The notes under the pieces: model-generated | Seen by the model: only the letters and a program-made list of their open reading frames with translations | Told to the model about the DNA's origin: nothing | Databases searched by the model: none | NCBI RefSeq assembly: GCF_014284175.1 | Contig: NZ_JACOGA010000001.1 | Coordinates: 372,001-436,000 of the forward strand | Reading direction: 5' to 3' | DNA from: Affinundibacterium flavidum | GTDB lineage: Bacteria > Pseudomonadota > Gammaproteobacteria > Burkholderiales > Burkholderiaceae_D | DNA: 64,000 bases | In this document: in pieces, positions 1 through 9,203 of the stretch | How positions within the stretch are numbered: the stretch's first letter is position 1 | Layout: each line of letters begins with the position of its first letter | Made by a program: the position numbers and the translations under genes

Positions 1-854
1 TGCGCTACGGTGAATTCGGTCAATGCCATCGCAACGAACCATCTGGTGCTTTGCATGGCATTATGCGTGTGCGCGGTTTTACCCAAGATGATGGTCATAT
101 TTTCTGTACCGAAGATCAGATTCAAGATGAAGTGATGGCCTTCCATCCGCAAGCGATGAAGGTGTATGACGATTTTGGCTTTGAAAATATTCAAATTAAG
201 TTGGCCTTGCGTCCTGAAAATCGTATCGGCTCTGAAGAAATTTGGGATAAGGCTGAAGATACTTTGCGCGCTGCTTTGCGTAATTGCGGCATGACTTGGG
301 AAGAGTTGCCAGGTGAGGGTGCTTTCTACGGTCCGAAAATTGAATACCATTTGAAAGACAGTCTGGGTCGTCCATGGCAAGTCGGTACCATGCAGGTCGA
401 TTTCTCGATGCCAGGTCGTTTGAGCGCAGAATATGTATCAGATGATAATTCGCGCAAAGTGCCAGTCATGTTGCATAGAGCAATTGTTGGTTCTATGGAA
501 AGATTTATTGGTATTTTGATTGAAAATCATGCTGGCGCTTTGCCAACATGGTTGGCTCCAGTGCAAGTTGCGGTCTTGAATATTTCTGAATCTCAGGCCG
601 AATATGCTAAATCTGTCGCAGAAAACCTGAAAAAACAAGGCTTTAGAGTGCATACAGATTTGCGTAATGAGAAGATTACCTATAAAATACGCGAACATTC
701 CATGCAAAAATTGCCTTATATCATCGTAGTCGGTGATAAAGAACGGGATGCAAATACAGTGGCTGTGCGTACGCGCGGTAATCTGGACTTGGGTGTAATG
801 ACTCAGGAAGCCTTCTTGGATCGCCTCAAAAACGACTTGGAAACCAAGGCTTAA
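1..854 (+). CDS. thrS: Threonine--tRNA ligase, C-terminal part (5' end outside window)
   Basis: Class II aminoacyl-tRNA synthetase that charges tRNA-Thr in the cytoplasm. The reading frame is open from base 3, so the gene enters from the left; 283 residues are visible. The visible part begins in class II motif 2 ([17 protein letters not shown]), continues through motif 3 ([16 protein letters not shown]) and ends in the anticodon-binding domain (from [15 protein letters not shown]). The catalytic zinc-site Cys/His pattern around CHRNE is present. It is followed after 59 bases by infC, the order usual in proteobacteria. Identification is by strong family resemblance; the N-terminal TGS and editing domains are not in view. 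Confidence 0.97.
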   Translation, partial: RYGEFGQCHRNEPSGALHGIMRVRGFTQDDGHIFCTEDQIQDEVMAFHPQAMKVYDDFGFENIQIKLALRPENRIGSEEIWDKAEDTLRAALRNCGMTWEELPGEGAFYGPKIEYHLKDSLGRPWQVGTMQVDFSMPGRLSAEYVSDDNSRKVPVMLHRAIVGSMERFIGILIENHAGALPTWLAPVQVAVLNISESQAEYAKSVAENLKKQGFRVHTDLRNEKITYKIREHSMQKLPYIIVVGDKERDANTVAVRTRGNLDLGVMTQEAFLDRLKNDLETKA

Positions 855-900
855 CCAGCTTTTGCCCGCGAAAAAGCACAGCCTGTTTATTTAAATTTTT

Positions 901-906
901 GAAGGA
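901..906 (+). promoter_or_regulatory. Ribosome binding site deciding the infC start
   Basis: GAAGGA lies 7 bases before an ATA codon at 914-916. This spacing suits a start at ATA. An upstream in-frame TTG at 899 overlaps the Shine-Dalgarno itself and would add five residues not expected in IF3. Confidence 0.65.
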
Positions 907-913
907 AACTAAG

Positions 914-1435
914 ATAGCTACCGATAAGTCACATCGCATCAACGGCGAGATTACAGCGATAGAAGTGCGTCTGTCCGGCGTTGAGAACGAGCCTTTAGGC
1001 ATTGTTAAATTAAGTGAAGCATTTCGCTTAGCCGAAGAGGCCGAAGTAGATTTGGTGGAAATCGCGCCAACCGCGCAGCCACCTGTTTGCCGATTGATGG
1101 ATTACGGCAAATTTAAGTATCAAGAGCAGAAGAAGGCGCACGAAGCTAAGCTGAAGCAAAAGGTTATTTTGGTCAAGGAAGTGAAATTCCGTCCAGGTAC
1201 AGATGATGGTGATTACAACATTAAGTTGCGTAATTTGACTAAATTCTTGGATGACGGCGATAAGACAAAAATTACTTTGCGTTTCCGTGGACGTGAAATG
1301 GCACATCAAGAAATTGGTATGCGCATGTTAGAGCGTTTGAAACTCGATCTTGAGCCTTACGGTCAGGTTGAACAGTTTCCGAAGATGGAAGGACGTCAAA
1401 TGGTTATGATCCTTTCACCGAAAAAGAAAAAATAA
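914..1435 (+). CDS. infC: Translation initiation factor IF-3 with probable ATA start codon
   Basis: IF-3 binds the 30S subunit, prevents premature 50S joining and checks start-codon identity. The 173-residue product begins [13 protein letters not shown] and carries the family blocks [23 protein letters not shown] (N domain, about residues 45-70) and [19 protein letters not shown] (C domain), ending in a Lys-rich tail. No ATG or GTG is available at the 5' end; ATA at 914, preceded by GAAGGA, gives the standard N terminus. IF-3 genes typically use a rare start (ATT in E. coli), which lets IF-3 repress its own translation; the same autoregulation is inferred here. The TTG at 899 is the alternative start. 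Confidence 0.95.
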   Translation: MATDKSHRINGEITAIEVRLSGVENEPLGIVKLSEAFRLAEEAEVDLVEIAPTAQPPVCRLMDYGKFKYQEQKKAHEAKLKQKVILVKEVKFRPGTDDGDYNIKLRNLTKFLDDGDKTKITLRFRGREMAHQEIGMRMLERLKLDLEPYGQVEQFPKMEGRQMVMILSPKKKK

Positions 1436-1449
1436 GTCGGTGAGCCCAT

Positions 1450-1547
1450 AAATTCAATTGTAGGGCGCATTACTTCGTTGTTTGTCCTCGCAATACCTTA
1501 GTATTGCTGCGGGAAACGCCTAGTACTGCATCCCTAAAATTGAATTT
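1450..1547. repeat. Palindromic element copy A (terminal inverted repeats, internal hairpin)
   Basis: A 98-bp element in the 315-bp infC-rpmI gap. The ends at 1450-1465 and 1532-1547 are inverted repeats matching at 14 of 16 positions (type AAATTCAATTnTnGGG). Inside is a perfect 7-bp hairpin, GCAATAC-ctta-GTATTGC (1490-1507). A diverged second copy in the same orientation lies at 3773-3877. The rest of the gap shows no gene; the short antisense ORF there has no recognisable product. Confidence 0.7.
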
Positions 1548-1720
1548 CTGAACCCACCTTGCGATCTCGAAGTTGGAGCGCAAAATAAAGAATTTGTAGT
1601 GATGGCGATTCGCAAGCATCACCATTACAACAAAGGGCATTGAACTCGATTTCAAGCCCAAGCTAAGTGAGAAGTAGGCATCCAAGAGTGACGTCATTGT
1701 CACCACCTACCATCATATAA

Positions 1721-1750
1721 AAAGGAGCTGTCGTAAAAGACAGAGATGTT
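1721..1750 (+). promoter_or_regulatory. rpmI ribosome binding site followed by a hairpin before the start codon
   Basis: AAAGGAG at 1721-1727 is 23 bases from the rpmI ATG, too far for normal use. The interval contains a perfect stem CTGTC (1728-1732) / GACAG (1739-1743) with loop GTAAAA, then 7 bases to ATG. If folded, the stem would shorten the effective spacing to about 7. A weak AGAG (1742-1745) could be an alternative Shine-Dalgarno. Structure is seen; function is inferred. Confidence 0.55.
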
Positions 1751-1948
1751 ATGCCTAAAATGAAAACAAAGAGCTCTGCAAAGAAGCGCTTTCGTGTACG
1801 CCCAGGTGGAACAGTTAAGAGTGGTCACGCTTTCAAGCGTCATATCTTGACTAAGAAAACCACTAAGAACAAACGCCAATTGCGTGGCACCCGTAACATC
1901 AACGCGTCTGACGTAACATCAGTCATGCGCATGATGCCAACAGCTTAA
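1751..1948 (+). CDS. rpmI: 50S ribosomal protein L35
   Basis: Small basic 65-residue large-subunit protein. The sequence begins [16 protein letters not shown] and has the family pattern of Lys/Arg-rich stretches ([19 protein letters not shown]); length equals the family norm. It lies between infC and rplT, with 28 bases to rplT, so the two ribosomal genes are almost certainly co-transcribed. In E. coli this pair is repressed by L20 binding to leader RNA; here the hairpin immediately before the start codon is a candidate control structure, which is inference. Confidence 0.97.
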   Translation: MPKMKTKSSAKKRFRVRPGGTVKSGHAFKRHILTKKTTKNKRQLRGTRNINASDVTSVMRMMPTA

Positions 1949-1976
1949 CCTCTACTCACTATTTTAAGGAGTTATC

Positions 1977-2336
1977 ATGCCTAGAGTAAAACGTGGGGTT
2001 ACCGCTCGTGCCCGTCATAAGAAAGTTCTCGATTTAGCCAAAGGCTATCGTGGTCGTCGTAGTAAGGTATTCCGTATTGCTAAGCAAGCAGTTATGCGCG
2101 CTGGTCAATATGCATACCGTGATCGTCGTAACAAAAAACGTGTATTCCGCGCATTGTGGATTACTCGTATCAATGCTGCATCCCGTCAACATGGTTTGAC
2201 TTACAGCGTGTTCATGAACGGCTTGAAAAAAGCGAACATCGAACTCGACCGTAAAGTGTTGGCCGATATGGCTGTGATGGACAAACCAGCATTTGCTGCG
2301 ATTGTTAATCAAGTAAAAACGACTTTGGCTGCTTAA
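1977..2336 (+). CDS. rplT: 50S ribosomal protein L20
   Basis: 119-residue rRNA-binding protein needed early in 50S assembly. Recognised by [18 protein letters not shown] at the start, the Arg/Lys-rich long helix (residues 10-60) and the C-terminal globular part ending NQVKTTLAA. Length is typical. AAGGAG lies 6 bases before ATG. Downstream at 2383-2419 is a rho-independent terminator closing the infC-rpmI-rplT unit. In other bacteria L20 also acts as the translational repressor of its own operon. Confidence 0.98.
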   Translation: MPRVKRGVTARARHKKVLDLAKGYRGRRSKVFRIAKQAVMRAGQYAYRDRRNKKRVFRALWITRINAASRQHGLTYSVFMNGLKKANIELDRKVLADMAVMDKPAFAAIVNQVKTTLAA

Positions 2337-2382
2337 TTAGTCATAGTCTGTAGTTTCGCTGCAGGCGAAGCTGCAATATGAG

Positions 2383-2419
2383 CGGGGCAGAGGTTTAATC
2401 CTGTGCCCCGTTTGTTTTT
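2383..2419 (+). terminator. Rho-independent terminator after rplT
   Basis: Stem of 11 bp with one mismatch (arms 2383-2393 and 2400-2410), hexaloop TTTAAT, followed by TTTGTTTTT. It sits 46 bases after the rplT stop and separates the ribosomal unit from pheS. Confidence 0.85.
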
Positions 2420-2482
2420 CTGAAGGGCTTATACAAAATAATCTATCTTCGTTCAGTTTATTTTGTGTGAGTCTTTTGTGTT

Positions 2483-2551
2483 GTAGGGCGGGTGCAACCC
2501 GCGCTGCTCAGGTGCTCGATGGCTTGGCGGCGCGGGTTGCACCCGCCCTAC
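2483..2551. repeat. GC-rich inverted repeat with perfect 22-bp arms
   Basis: Arms 2483-2504 and 2530-2551 are perfect reverse complements (starting GTAGGGCGGGTGCAACCCG), with a 25-base spacer. Composition is much GC-richer than the flanks. It resembles dispersed REP-type palindromes seen in many bacteria (recall). It lies in the 406-base gap between rplT and pheS. Confidence 0.85.
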
Positions 2552-2589
2552 GAGACTGCGGTATTCAAGCTGTACAAGTCAAAAGCTTG

Positions 2590-2658
2590 AACCGCAGAGG
2601 CGCAGAGTACGCAGAGAAAGATAATGGTTTTCTCTGTGTACTCTGCGCCTCTGCGGTT
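2590..2658. repeat. Inverted repeat with 30-bp arms (29/30 matched)
   Basis: Arms 2590-2619 and 2629-2658 pair except at one position, with a 9-base loop (GATAATGGT). The motif, beginning AACCGCAGAGGCGCAGAG, belongs to a purine-rich palindromic type that I recall as dispersed in unrelated bacteria. It is 38 bases from the previous inverted repeat and 84 bases upstream of pheS. Confidence 0.85.
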
Positions 2659-2742
2659 AGGTTTTTTGTTTTGCATGTGGATACTTTAGTTAAATGTAGA
2701 GACTTTATTTTCTATCATCCACACGAAGTGGGAAAAAATCGC

Positions 2743-3759
2743 ATGAATCCCTTAGATCAAATTGTCACCCAAGCTATCGCTGATTTTGCAGCGGCACCAG
2801 ATGCTGCTGCTTTGGAAAATGCCAAGGCTTTGTACCTAGGTAAATCCGGCCAAATTACTGAACAAATGAAAAGCCTGGGCAAACTAGCTCCAGACGAACG
2901 TAAAGTTCAGGGAGCGGTAATTAATGTCGCCAAAGAAAAAATCGAAAATGCTTTAACCGCTCGCCGTGAAGCTTTGGCCAATGCGCAAATGGAAGCACGC
3001 TTAAACGCAGAAGCCATCGACGTGACTTTGCCCGGTCGTGGTCGTGGCATGGGCGGTATCCATCCAGTAATGCGTACTTGGCAGCGCGTTGAAGAAATCT
3101 TCCGTTCGATAGGTTTTGATGTTGCAGATGGCCCAGAAATTGAAAATGACTGGACTAACTTCACCGCTCTGAACAGCCCAGAGAATCATCCTGCGCGTTC
3201 TATGCAAGATACTTTCTACGTTGAGGGCAACGATACTTCTGGTAAGCCTTTGTTACTGCGTACGCACACCAGCCCTATGCAGGTACGTTATGCACGCATG
3301 AACAAGCCACCGATTAAAGTGATCGCGCCGGGACGTACATATCGTGTCGATAGCGATGCTACGCATTCACCGATGTTTCATCAAGTCGAAGGTTTGTGGA
3401 TTGCGGAGGACATCAGCTTCGCGGATCTGAAAGGCGTGTATCTGAATTTCGTTAAAGCCTTCTTTGAAACAGATGATTTGCAAGTGCGTTTCCGTCCTTC
3501 GTATTTTCCGTTCACTGAACCATCGGCAGAGATCGATATCGCGTTTGGCAGTGGTCCTTTAAAAGGGCGTTGGTTAGAAATTTCTGGCTCAGGGCAGGTG
3601 CATCCATCTGTCATTAAAAACATGGGACTCGATCCTGAACAATATATTGGTTTTGCATTTGGCTCAGGCTTAGAGCGACTGACAATGCTGCGTTACGGCG
3701 TGAGCGATTTGCGCCTGTTTTACGAAGGTGATTTACGATTCTTGAAGCAGTTTAATTAA
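2743..3759 (+). CDS. pheS: Phenylalanine--tRNA ligase alpha subunit
   Basis: Catalytic subunit of the (alpha-beta)2 PheRS. The start at 2743 ([15 protein letters not shown]) gives 338 residues, the usual length; the frame is open for another 92 codons upstream, but those codons run through two inverted repeats and encode nothing family-like. An N-terminal coiled-coil (residues 1-90) precedes the class II core: motif 1 near [16 protein letters not shown], motif 2 around [17 protein letters not shown], and motif 3 [17 protein letters not shown]. It is followed by pheT after 197 bases that contain a second palindromic element. Confidence 0.97.
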   Translation: MNPLDQIVTQAIADFAAAPDAAALENAKALYLGKSGQITEQMKSLGKLAPDERKVQGAVINVAKEKIENALTARREALANAQMEARLNAEAIDVTLPGRGRGMGGIHPVMRTWQRVEEIFRSIGFDVADGPEIENDWTNFTALNSPENHPARSMQDTFYVEGNDTSGKPLLLRTHTSPMQVRYARMNKPPIKVIAPGRTYRVDSDATHSPMFHQVEGLWIAEDISFADLKGVYLNFVKAFFETDDLQVRFRPSYFPFTEPSAEIDIAFGSGPLKGRWLEISGSGQVHPSVIKNMGLDPEQYIGFAFGSGLERLTMLRYGVSDLRLFYEGDLRFLKQFN

Positions 3760-3772
3760 TGGAGACATCTAT

Positions 3773-3877
3773 AAATCCAATTCTCGGGCGACTATTTTCG
3801 TTGCAAAGCCACACAATATTGAATACCGACGTATTGCTACGTTTTGCGCCTCAATCTGCATCCCGATAATTGAATTT
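3773..3877. repeat. Palindromic element copy B in the pheS-pheT gap
   Basis: A 105-bp relative of the element at 1450-1547, same orientation. Terminal inverted repeats at 3773-3788 and 3862-3877 match at 14 of 16 positions. Shared interior words include TTCGTTG near the left end, GTATTGCT in the middle and TCTGCATCCC-type sequence near the right end; a hairpin AATAC-cgac-GTATT lies at 3822-3835. It begins 13 bases after the pheS stop. Confidence 0.7.
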
Positions 3878-3956
3878 CTAGAAGCTCCATTCGTAAGAAT
3901 AAATAAGACTATATTTTTTGTACTGCAAAGTACACCATCAACATCACGGTTGAATT

Positions 3957-6383
3957 ATGCAATTTTCTGAAAACTGGTTACGTACCATGGTTGATCCGAA
4001 CATGACTTCGGACGAGTTGTCTCATCTTCTGACGATGGCAGGTTTGGAAGTAGAGGAAGTGGAGGCTGTTGCGCCGCCTTTTAGCAATGTGGTTGTCGCT
4101 GAGATTCGCGAAATCGCTAAGCATCCCGATGCGGATCGCTTAAATGTGTGTCAGGTCGATGTTGGTACTGGCACTTTGTTGAATATCGTTTGCGGCGCGC
4201 CAAATGTGCGCGTCGGTATGAAGGTTCCTTGTGCTACTGCTGGTGCAGTGTTGCCACCGGGTGCTGACGGTAAACCATTTTTGATTAAAGTGGGCAAGCT
4301 GCGCGGCGTTGAGTCGCAAGGTATGTTGTGCTCGGCGCGTGAATTGAAATTATCCGAAGACGGCGGCGGTTTGATGGATTTGCCAGCCGATGCGCAAGTT
4401 GGTCAAAATTTCCGTGATTATTATCAATTAAACGATTTGAAATTCACGATCAAATTGACGCCAAATAAGGCCGATTGCTTATCCGTACTGGGTGTGGCTC
4501 GCGAAGTGTCTGCATTGACTGGCACGCCTATGCATTTGCCAGAAGCACATATTGTGCCAGTGAGTTTGACGGAAAAATTGCCAGTCAAAATCAGCGCGCC
4601 GGATTTGTGCGGACGTTTCGTAGGTCGCGTGATTCGTGGTGTGAATGCGAAAGCACCAACGCCAGATTGGATGAAGCAACGCTTGGAGCGCAGTGGTCAG
4701 CGACCAATATCTGCGCTGGTCGATATCTCTAATTACGTGATGTTAGAGCTTGGTCGCCCTAGCCATGTTTTTGACTTGGATAAAATTCATGGTGGCCTAG
4801 ATGTACGTTGGGGCAAAACGGGTGAGTCCTTAAAACTGTTGAATGGCAACACAGTGGCGGTCGATGAGTGGGTCGGCGTAATTGCTGATCATCAGGAAAT
4901 TGAGTCTTTGGCCGGCATCATGGGCGGCGACTCTACTGCAGTGACATTAGAAACAGAAAACATCTATCTCGAATCTGCTTTCTGGTGGCCGCAGGCGATA
5001 CAAGGTCGTGCTCGTAAGTATAATTTCTCAACAGATGCGGCGCACCGCTATGAACGTGGCGTGGATTTCGCATCCATCGTTGAACACGTGGAGCGCATCA
5101 CTGCATTGATCGTGGAAATCTGTGGTGGTACTGAGCATGTTAAAGTTGGCCCGGTAGATGACCTGGTCGTGAATTTGCCAAAACGCCTTCCTGTGAAATT
5201 ACGTACAGCACGCGCCAACAAAGTGATTGGTGTGCCATTCACTGACGCACAAATTGCTGATATTTTTACTCGCCTTGGTTTGCAGTTCACGCAAGAGCCC
5301 GGCTTGTTCTCAGTAACACCGCCATCCTATCGTTTCGATATTGAAATTGAAGAAGATTTGATCGAAGAAGTCGTGCGTGTATATGGATTTGAGAATATTC
5401 CTTCTCTGCCGCCAGTTGCGCCGAACGCGATGTTGATCGCGCCAGAAAATACGCGTTCTGCATTCACTTTGCGTCGTCAGATCGCTGATTTGGATTTCCA
5501 AGAAGTCGTCAACTATAGCTTCGTAGAAGAAGCCTGGGAAAAAGACTTTTGCGGTAACGATAACCCGATCAAACTGCAAAACCCTATCGCTAGCCAAATG
5601 AGCGTAATGCGTACCAGCCTGATAGCAAGCCTGGTAGCGAACACACGATACAACCTCAATCGCAAACTGAATCGTGTGCGTATTTTTGAATTGGCAGCGG
5701 TGTATTTGCGCGACGAATCTGTTGTCGATGACGCATTAACGCTAGCGGGCTACGATCAACCTAAACGTTTGGCGGCTTTAGCGTATGGGCCGGTTGCGGC
5801 GGAGCAATGGGGGCAGGCGACACGCAATGTTGATTTCTTTGATCTGAAGTCAGATCTGGAAAATCTATTTGCACCTAAAGTTTTGCGTTTCAATAAAGTT
5901 GACCATCCCGCTTTGCATCCTGGCCGTTCTGCACAAGTAGAGTGCGATGGCAAGGTCATTGGCTTAATTGGTGAACTCCATCCACGTTTGCAACAAAAGT
6001 ATGACTTGCCATTGGCACCAGTCGTGTTTGAGGTCGAATTGAGCGCTTTGCAGTCAGTTAGCTTACCTGGTCATCGTGATATTTCTAAATTCCAGGCGGT
6101 CACGCGTGACCTTGCATTAGTGGTCAAACAATCGGTTGCTGCACAAGATTTAGTCGATGTGTTCCGTGCAGAAATAAATAAAGCAGAATCTTGCAAAATC
6201 GTGCAAGACATTGTTTTATTTGATGAATATCGTGGTAAAGGTTTAGAAAATGACGAGAAAAGTCTTGCTTTCCGCTTTAGCTTGCAAGATACTCAGAATA
6301 CCCTGCAAGACGAAACCGTAGACTTGGCAATAGCAGCTTTGGTAGCTGCTGCGAGTGTCGGTGTTTCCGCAAGACTTCGTTAA
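3957..6383 (+). CDS. pheT: Phenylalanine--tRNA ligase beta subunit
   Basis: Large tRNA-binding and editing subunit of PheRS, 808 residues as usual for the bacterial form. Domains in order: EMAP-type tRNA-binding fold (about 40-150, with [15 protein letters not shown] and IVCGAPNVR), B3/B4 editing domain (about 200-395), B5 domain (about 400-480), catalytic-like core, and a C-terminal ferredoxin-fold anticodon-binding domain (about 715-807, from [12 protein letters not shown]). It pairs with pheS upstream. A nested hairpin follows 12 bases after the stop, then ihfA. Confidence 0.97.
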   Translation: MQFSENWLRTMVDPNMTSDELSHLLTMAGLEVEEVEAVAPPFSNVVVAEIREIAKHPDADRLNVCQVDVGTGTLLNIVCGAPNVRVGMKVPCATAGAVLPPGADGKPFLIKVGKLRGVESQGMLCSARELKLSEDGGGLMDLPADAQVGQNFRDYYQLNDLKFTIKLTPNKADCLSVLGVAREVSALTGTPMHLPEAHIVPVSLTEKLPVKISAPDLCGRFVGRVIRGVNAKAPTPDWMKQRLERSGQRPISALVDISNYVMLELGRPSHVFDLDKIHGGLDVRWGKTGESLKLLNGNTVAVDEWVGVIADHQEIESLAGIMGGDSTAVTLETENIYLESAFWWPQAIQGRARKYNFSTDAAHRYERGVDFASIVEHVERITALIVEICGGTEHVKVGPVDDLVVNLPKRLPVKLRTARANKVIGVPFTDAQIADIFTRLGLQFTQEPGLFSVTPPSYRFDIEIEEDLIEEVVRVYGFENIPSLPPVAPNAMLIAPENTRSAFTLRRQIADLDFQEVVNYSFVEEAWEKDFCGNDNPIKLQNPIASQMSVMRTSLIASLVANTRYNLNRKLNRVRIFELAAVYLRDESVVDDALTLAGYDQPKRLAALAYGPVAAEQWGQATRNVDFFDLKSDLENLFAPKVLRFNKVDHPALHPGRSAQVECDGKVIGLIGELHPRLQQKYDLPLAPVVFEVELSALQSVSLPGHRDISKFQAVTRDLALVVKQSVAAQDLVDVFRAEINKAESCKIVQDIVLFDEYRGKGLENDEKSLAFRFSLQDTQNTLQDETVDLAIAALVAAASVGVSARLR

Positions 6384-6395
6384 AACTGCGCATCT

Positions 6396-6442
6396 TTTGA
6401 CGCCTTGAGTGCCAATCATTTTTGGCAGGTAGGGGCGTCAAA
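6396..6442. other. Nested inverted repeat between pheT and ihfA
   Basis: Outer arms TTTGACGCC (6396-6404) and GGCGTCAAA (6434-6442) are perfect; inside them TGCCAA (6410-6415) and TTGGCA (6422-6427) form a second hairpin with loop TCATTT. No T-run follows, so it is not a classical terminator. It may be an attenuator-like or processing structure within a pheST-ihfA transcript; function unknown. Confidence 0.55.
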
Positions 6443-6604
6443 GCATTTAAGCTTGCTGGGAATGTTGTGCAAATTGGAAAATCTGTATGAACAACAGAGT
6501 GCTGTACAGTAGACAGTTTGTAATGTGCCACTTCGCAGATAAAAAGAATATCTCATCTGTAGCAGAAATGCATGGTGTGAAAATTGGATAATAATAGGTA
6601 AATA

Positions 6605-7030
6605 ATGATGAATGATGTAACTTCTGCCGATCTTCATACTCTGTTAGACGAAGATTTAAAACGTGCTATGCGAGAAGCGCAGGCACGTTCAAAAGCGGAA
6701 AAAGATTTACCGACATTGACTAAAGCGGAACTGGCAGAGCTTCTATTTGAACAAGTAGGTTTGAATAAGCGTGAAGCAAAAGATATGGTTGAAACTTTCT
6801 TCGGCGAGATTCGTGATGCTTTGGAGCGAGGCGCCGAGGTTAAGCTTTCGGGTTTTGGTAATTTTCAATTGCGGGATAAGCCACAACGCCCTGGACGTAA
6901 CCCAAAAACTGGAGAGGAGATCCCCATCACGGCACGTCGGGTGGTGACTTTTCATGCTAGCCAAAAGCTAAAAGGTATGGTTGATGATCTGCATTCCCCT
7001 AACCAATTCACTGGTGTTAATGCAGCGTAA
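6605..7030 (+). CDS. ihfA: Integration host factor alpha subunit
   Basis: DNA-bending nucleoid protein that works as a heterodimer with IhfB. The HU/IHF fold starts at about residue 38 ([21 protein letters not shown]) and includes the DNA-intercalating beta-arm region ([19 protein letters not shown]) with its Arg/Pro pattern. At 141 residues it is about 40 longer than the E. coli protein; the extra residues are mostly a charged N-terminal extension ([19 protein letters not shown]). ATG at 6605 or 6608 are equivalent choices. It follows pheT and is 8 bases from a MerR-type gene, the usual pheST-ihfA-merR order. Confidence 0.95.
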   Translation: MMNDVTSADLHTLLDEDLKRAMREAQARSKAEKDLPTLTKAELAELLFEQVGLNKREAKDMVETFFGEIRDALERGAEVKLSGFGNFQLRDKPQRPGRNPKTGEEIPITARRVVTFHASQKLKGMVDDLHSPNQFTGVNAA

Positions 7031-7038
7031 GGTCTTTT

Positions 7039-7413
7039 ATGATTGAAGCCACTATGGAAAATTTCGTATTACCTCCAATTCCTGCGAAGCGCTATTTTAC
7101 GATAGGCGAGGTGAGTGATTTGTGTGGCGTCAAGCCGCATGTATTGCGCTATTGGGAACAGGAGTTTGCGCAGCTTAAACCAGTGAAGCGCCGCGGCAAT
7201 CGACGTTACTATCAACACCACGAAGTACTCCTAATTCGTCGTATTCGTGAGCTGCTATACGAGCATGGATTTACGATTAATGGTGCACGTAATAAATTGA
7301 ATAATCAGTCGACGCACGATGAAGTTGTTGTAGACAATAAACCATCGACGCCACTGAGTTCTGTGCAGATTCGTAGTCAGTTACAGGCGGTGTTGAACTT
7401 GTTGAAGCTTTGA
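7039..7413 (+). CDS. MerR-family transcriptional regulator
   Basis: 124-residue protein with an N-terminal winged-helix MerR domain: KRYFTIGEVSDLCGVKPHVLRYWEQEF (helix-turn-helix, about residues 17-43) then RRGNRRYYQHHEVLLIRRI. The C-terminal part is short and lacks metal-binding cysteines, so it is not a classical mercury- or copper-sensing member. It lies 8 bases after ihfA and is probably co-transcribed; the same small MerR gene follows ihfA in many betaproteobacteria. Target and signal are unknown. The 207 bases after it, up to the convergent nnr, contain no gene I can recognise. Confidence 0.85.
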   Translation: MIEATMENFVLPPIPAKRYFTIGEVSDLCGVKPHVLRYWEQEFAQLKPVKRRGNRRYYQHHEVLLIRRIRELLYEHGFTINGARNKLNNQSTHDEVVVDNKPSTPLSSVQIRSQLQAVLNLLKL

Positions 7414-7620
7414 TGGACTTGTGATGAGAGATAGCGAGGCTAGTTTTTTGTGACGCTGAATATCGCTTAACTTTGAGTTGTGATTAGTTACTCTTCATAC
7501 TTGCAGCTTGTTAGTTAGCTCGTTGTTGGCAGCGTGGTTGATAGCATGGTGGCCGCTTGTTCAACTAATTCAACCATTGACCTTGCTCTTTGCGACCTAC
7601 AATTCGCGCACTTCGAATTC

Positions 7621-9189
7621 TTATAGTGTTCCCCCCGATTTAGTCAGTTTATTTAATGCCGAGCGAATTGCTGGGATTAGCTCATTTGCTGTCAGTCCAA
7701 TCGGGCCTATTTCTTCTAATATGCAATCGTCGGCGCCCTTGCCATGTAAATAGACGGCAAGGCAGGCAGCATGTGTTGCCCCTAATCCTTGTGCTAATAA
7801 AGCCGCGCAAACACCAGTTAAAACGTCGCCAGTGCCTGCGGTTGCCAATGCCGGATTGCCACTACTATTGATCCATAAATAATCTGCATCGGCGATGATG
7901 CTTCCCGCACCTTTGAGGATCACGCAAGCTTGAAAAATGTCGACTAGCTTTTTAGCCGCGGTACACCGGTCTGCCTGAATTTGGGGTACGGTAGTTTTGA
8001 GTAAACGCGCAACTTCTAAAGGGTGTGGTGTGATGATAGTGCGTAGATCTTGCTGACTTCGACGTTTTACTAATTCTTGTAAATATTCATGAGATGCAAT
8101 TAGATTCAGCGCATCGGCGTCAATCACCAAAGCGGTACTTTCTTGTAAGGCACGTTGTAATTGCAGTTTTGCATTGTCAGTCGAACCCAGCCCCGGTCCT
8201 ATTGCCACTATCGCAGAAATATAATCAGAATCCTCCGCGCTTCTACACATGAGCTCCGGATGTAAATGATCAACGGGATTGAAGTTGCCGAGAAATCCCA
8301 GATGAACTCGACCTGCACCACAGTACAAAGCTGCGCGGCCTGCGAGTAATGGTGCACCGGTCATGCCATTATTTCCACCAACCACCAATACAGTCCCATA
8401 AGTTCCTTTGTGGCTATCATGCTGACGTTTGGGCATGCTGTTAATGAAGGTTTTTTCTGTCAATAAATGGGCATAGGCAGGTGGATAAATTGTAGGTGCC
8501 AGACCTAGGCCATCAATGTGAACTTGGCCCGCATAGTCTTTACCTTGCGCCGTGTGCAGACCAACTTTATTCGCTATGAAACTGATGGTATGGGTTGCTT
8601 GTAAAGCTTTATGTTGATCACCAGGAATGGTGCCGGTATCAACATTTAATCCGCTAGGAATATCGAGTGCCAGTATCGGAGTTTGATGATTGGGATTGTT
8701 ATTGTTGATATGGGTAATTAAGCTGGCAATTGCACCTTCAAGAGGGCGTTTGAGCCCGATTCCAAATAAACCATCAATCACTAAATCCCAATGCTTAATG
8801 GAAAGGCTCTCGACTTCAGCTTGTGATATCCATCGTAGTTGGCTATGTTGAGCCCGGTGTAGGCTTTGTCTTGCGTCTCTTGAATAGTGTTGTTCGGTAC
8901 CGAGTAAAAGCACATGGATCTCCAAGCCTTCTTCGGCTAAGAGATGTGCGACTTCTAAGGCGTCACCACCATTGTCACCGGGACCAGCGAGTATCAATAC
9001 TTTGCCGCGTGCTTTTGGGAGTAGGCTCAGTGCTAATTTTGCAGCCGCAATTCCAGCGGCTCGCATGAGTGCACCAACAGGAAGCGTCTTTTTTGCCGTT
9101 GCTTCAATCGCTTGTATTTGCTGAGCTTGATACAAGCCTTGAGAAGCAATCTGCGGTGCCGGAAGATGCGCTTTCGAAGATACAGACAT
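7621..9189 (-). CDS. nnr: Bifunctional NAD(P)H-hydrate epimerase / ADP-dependent dehydratase
   Basis: Repairs hydrated NADH/NADPH: the N-terminal YjeF_N domain (about residues 25-225, with GPGDNGGDALEVAHLL) epimerises the R form, and the C-terminal ribokinase-like domain (about 250-510, with KGTYGTVLVVGGNNGMTG and AGTGDVLTGVCAALLAQG) dehydrates the S form using ADP. At 522 residues it is a complete fused form. It starts 14 bases after the fliR stop on the same strand, so it may be read through from the flagellar operon although its role is metabolic. It converges with the MerR gene. Confidence 0.93.
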   Translation of the reverse strand: MSVSSKAHLPAPQIASQGLYQAQQIQAIEATAKKTLPVGALMRAAGIAAAKLALSLLPKARGKVLILAGPGDNGGDALEVAHLLAEEGLEIHVLLLGTEQHYSRDARQSLHRAQHSQLRWISQAEVESLSIKHWDLVIDGLFGIGLKRPLEGAIASLITHINNNNPNHQTPILALDIPSGLNVDTGTIPGDQHKALQATHTISFIANKVGLHTAQGKDYAGQVHIDGLGLAPTIYPPAYAHLLTEKTFINSMPKRQHDSHKGTYGTVLVVGGNNGMTGAPLLAGRAALYCGAGRVHLGFLGNFNPVDHLHPELMCRSAEDSDYISAIVAIGPGLGSTDNAKLQLQRALQESTALVIDADALNLIASHEYLQELVKRRSQQDLRTIITPHPLEVARLLKTTVPQIQADRCTAAKKLVDIFQACVILKGAGSIIADADYLWINSSGNPALATAGTGDVLTGVCAALLAQGLGATHAACLAVYLHGKGADDCILEEIGPIGLTANELIPAIRSALNKLTKSGGTL

Positions 9190-9203
9190 GTCGAAAATGA
9201 TCC

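Noticed and set aside
2467..2742. 92-codon open frame fused to the pheS N terminus
   Set aside because: It is read through two inverted repeats, has no PheS-like sequence, and MNPLDQIV at 2743 is the normal PheS start.
7414..7620. Search for a tRNA after the MerR gene, as in some Burkholderiales
   Set aside because: No cloverleaf or CCA end could be built in this gap.
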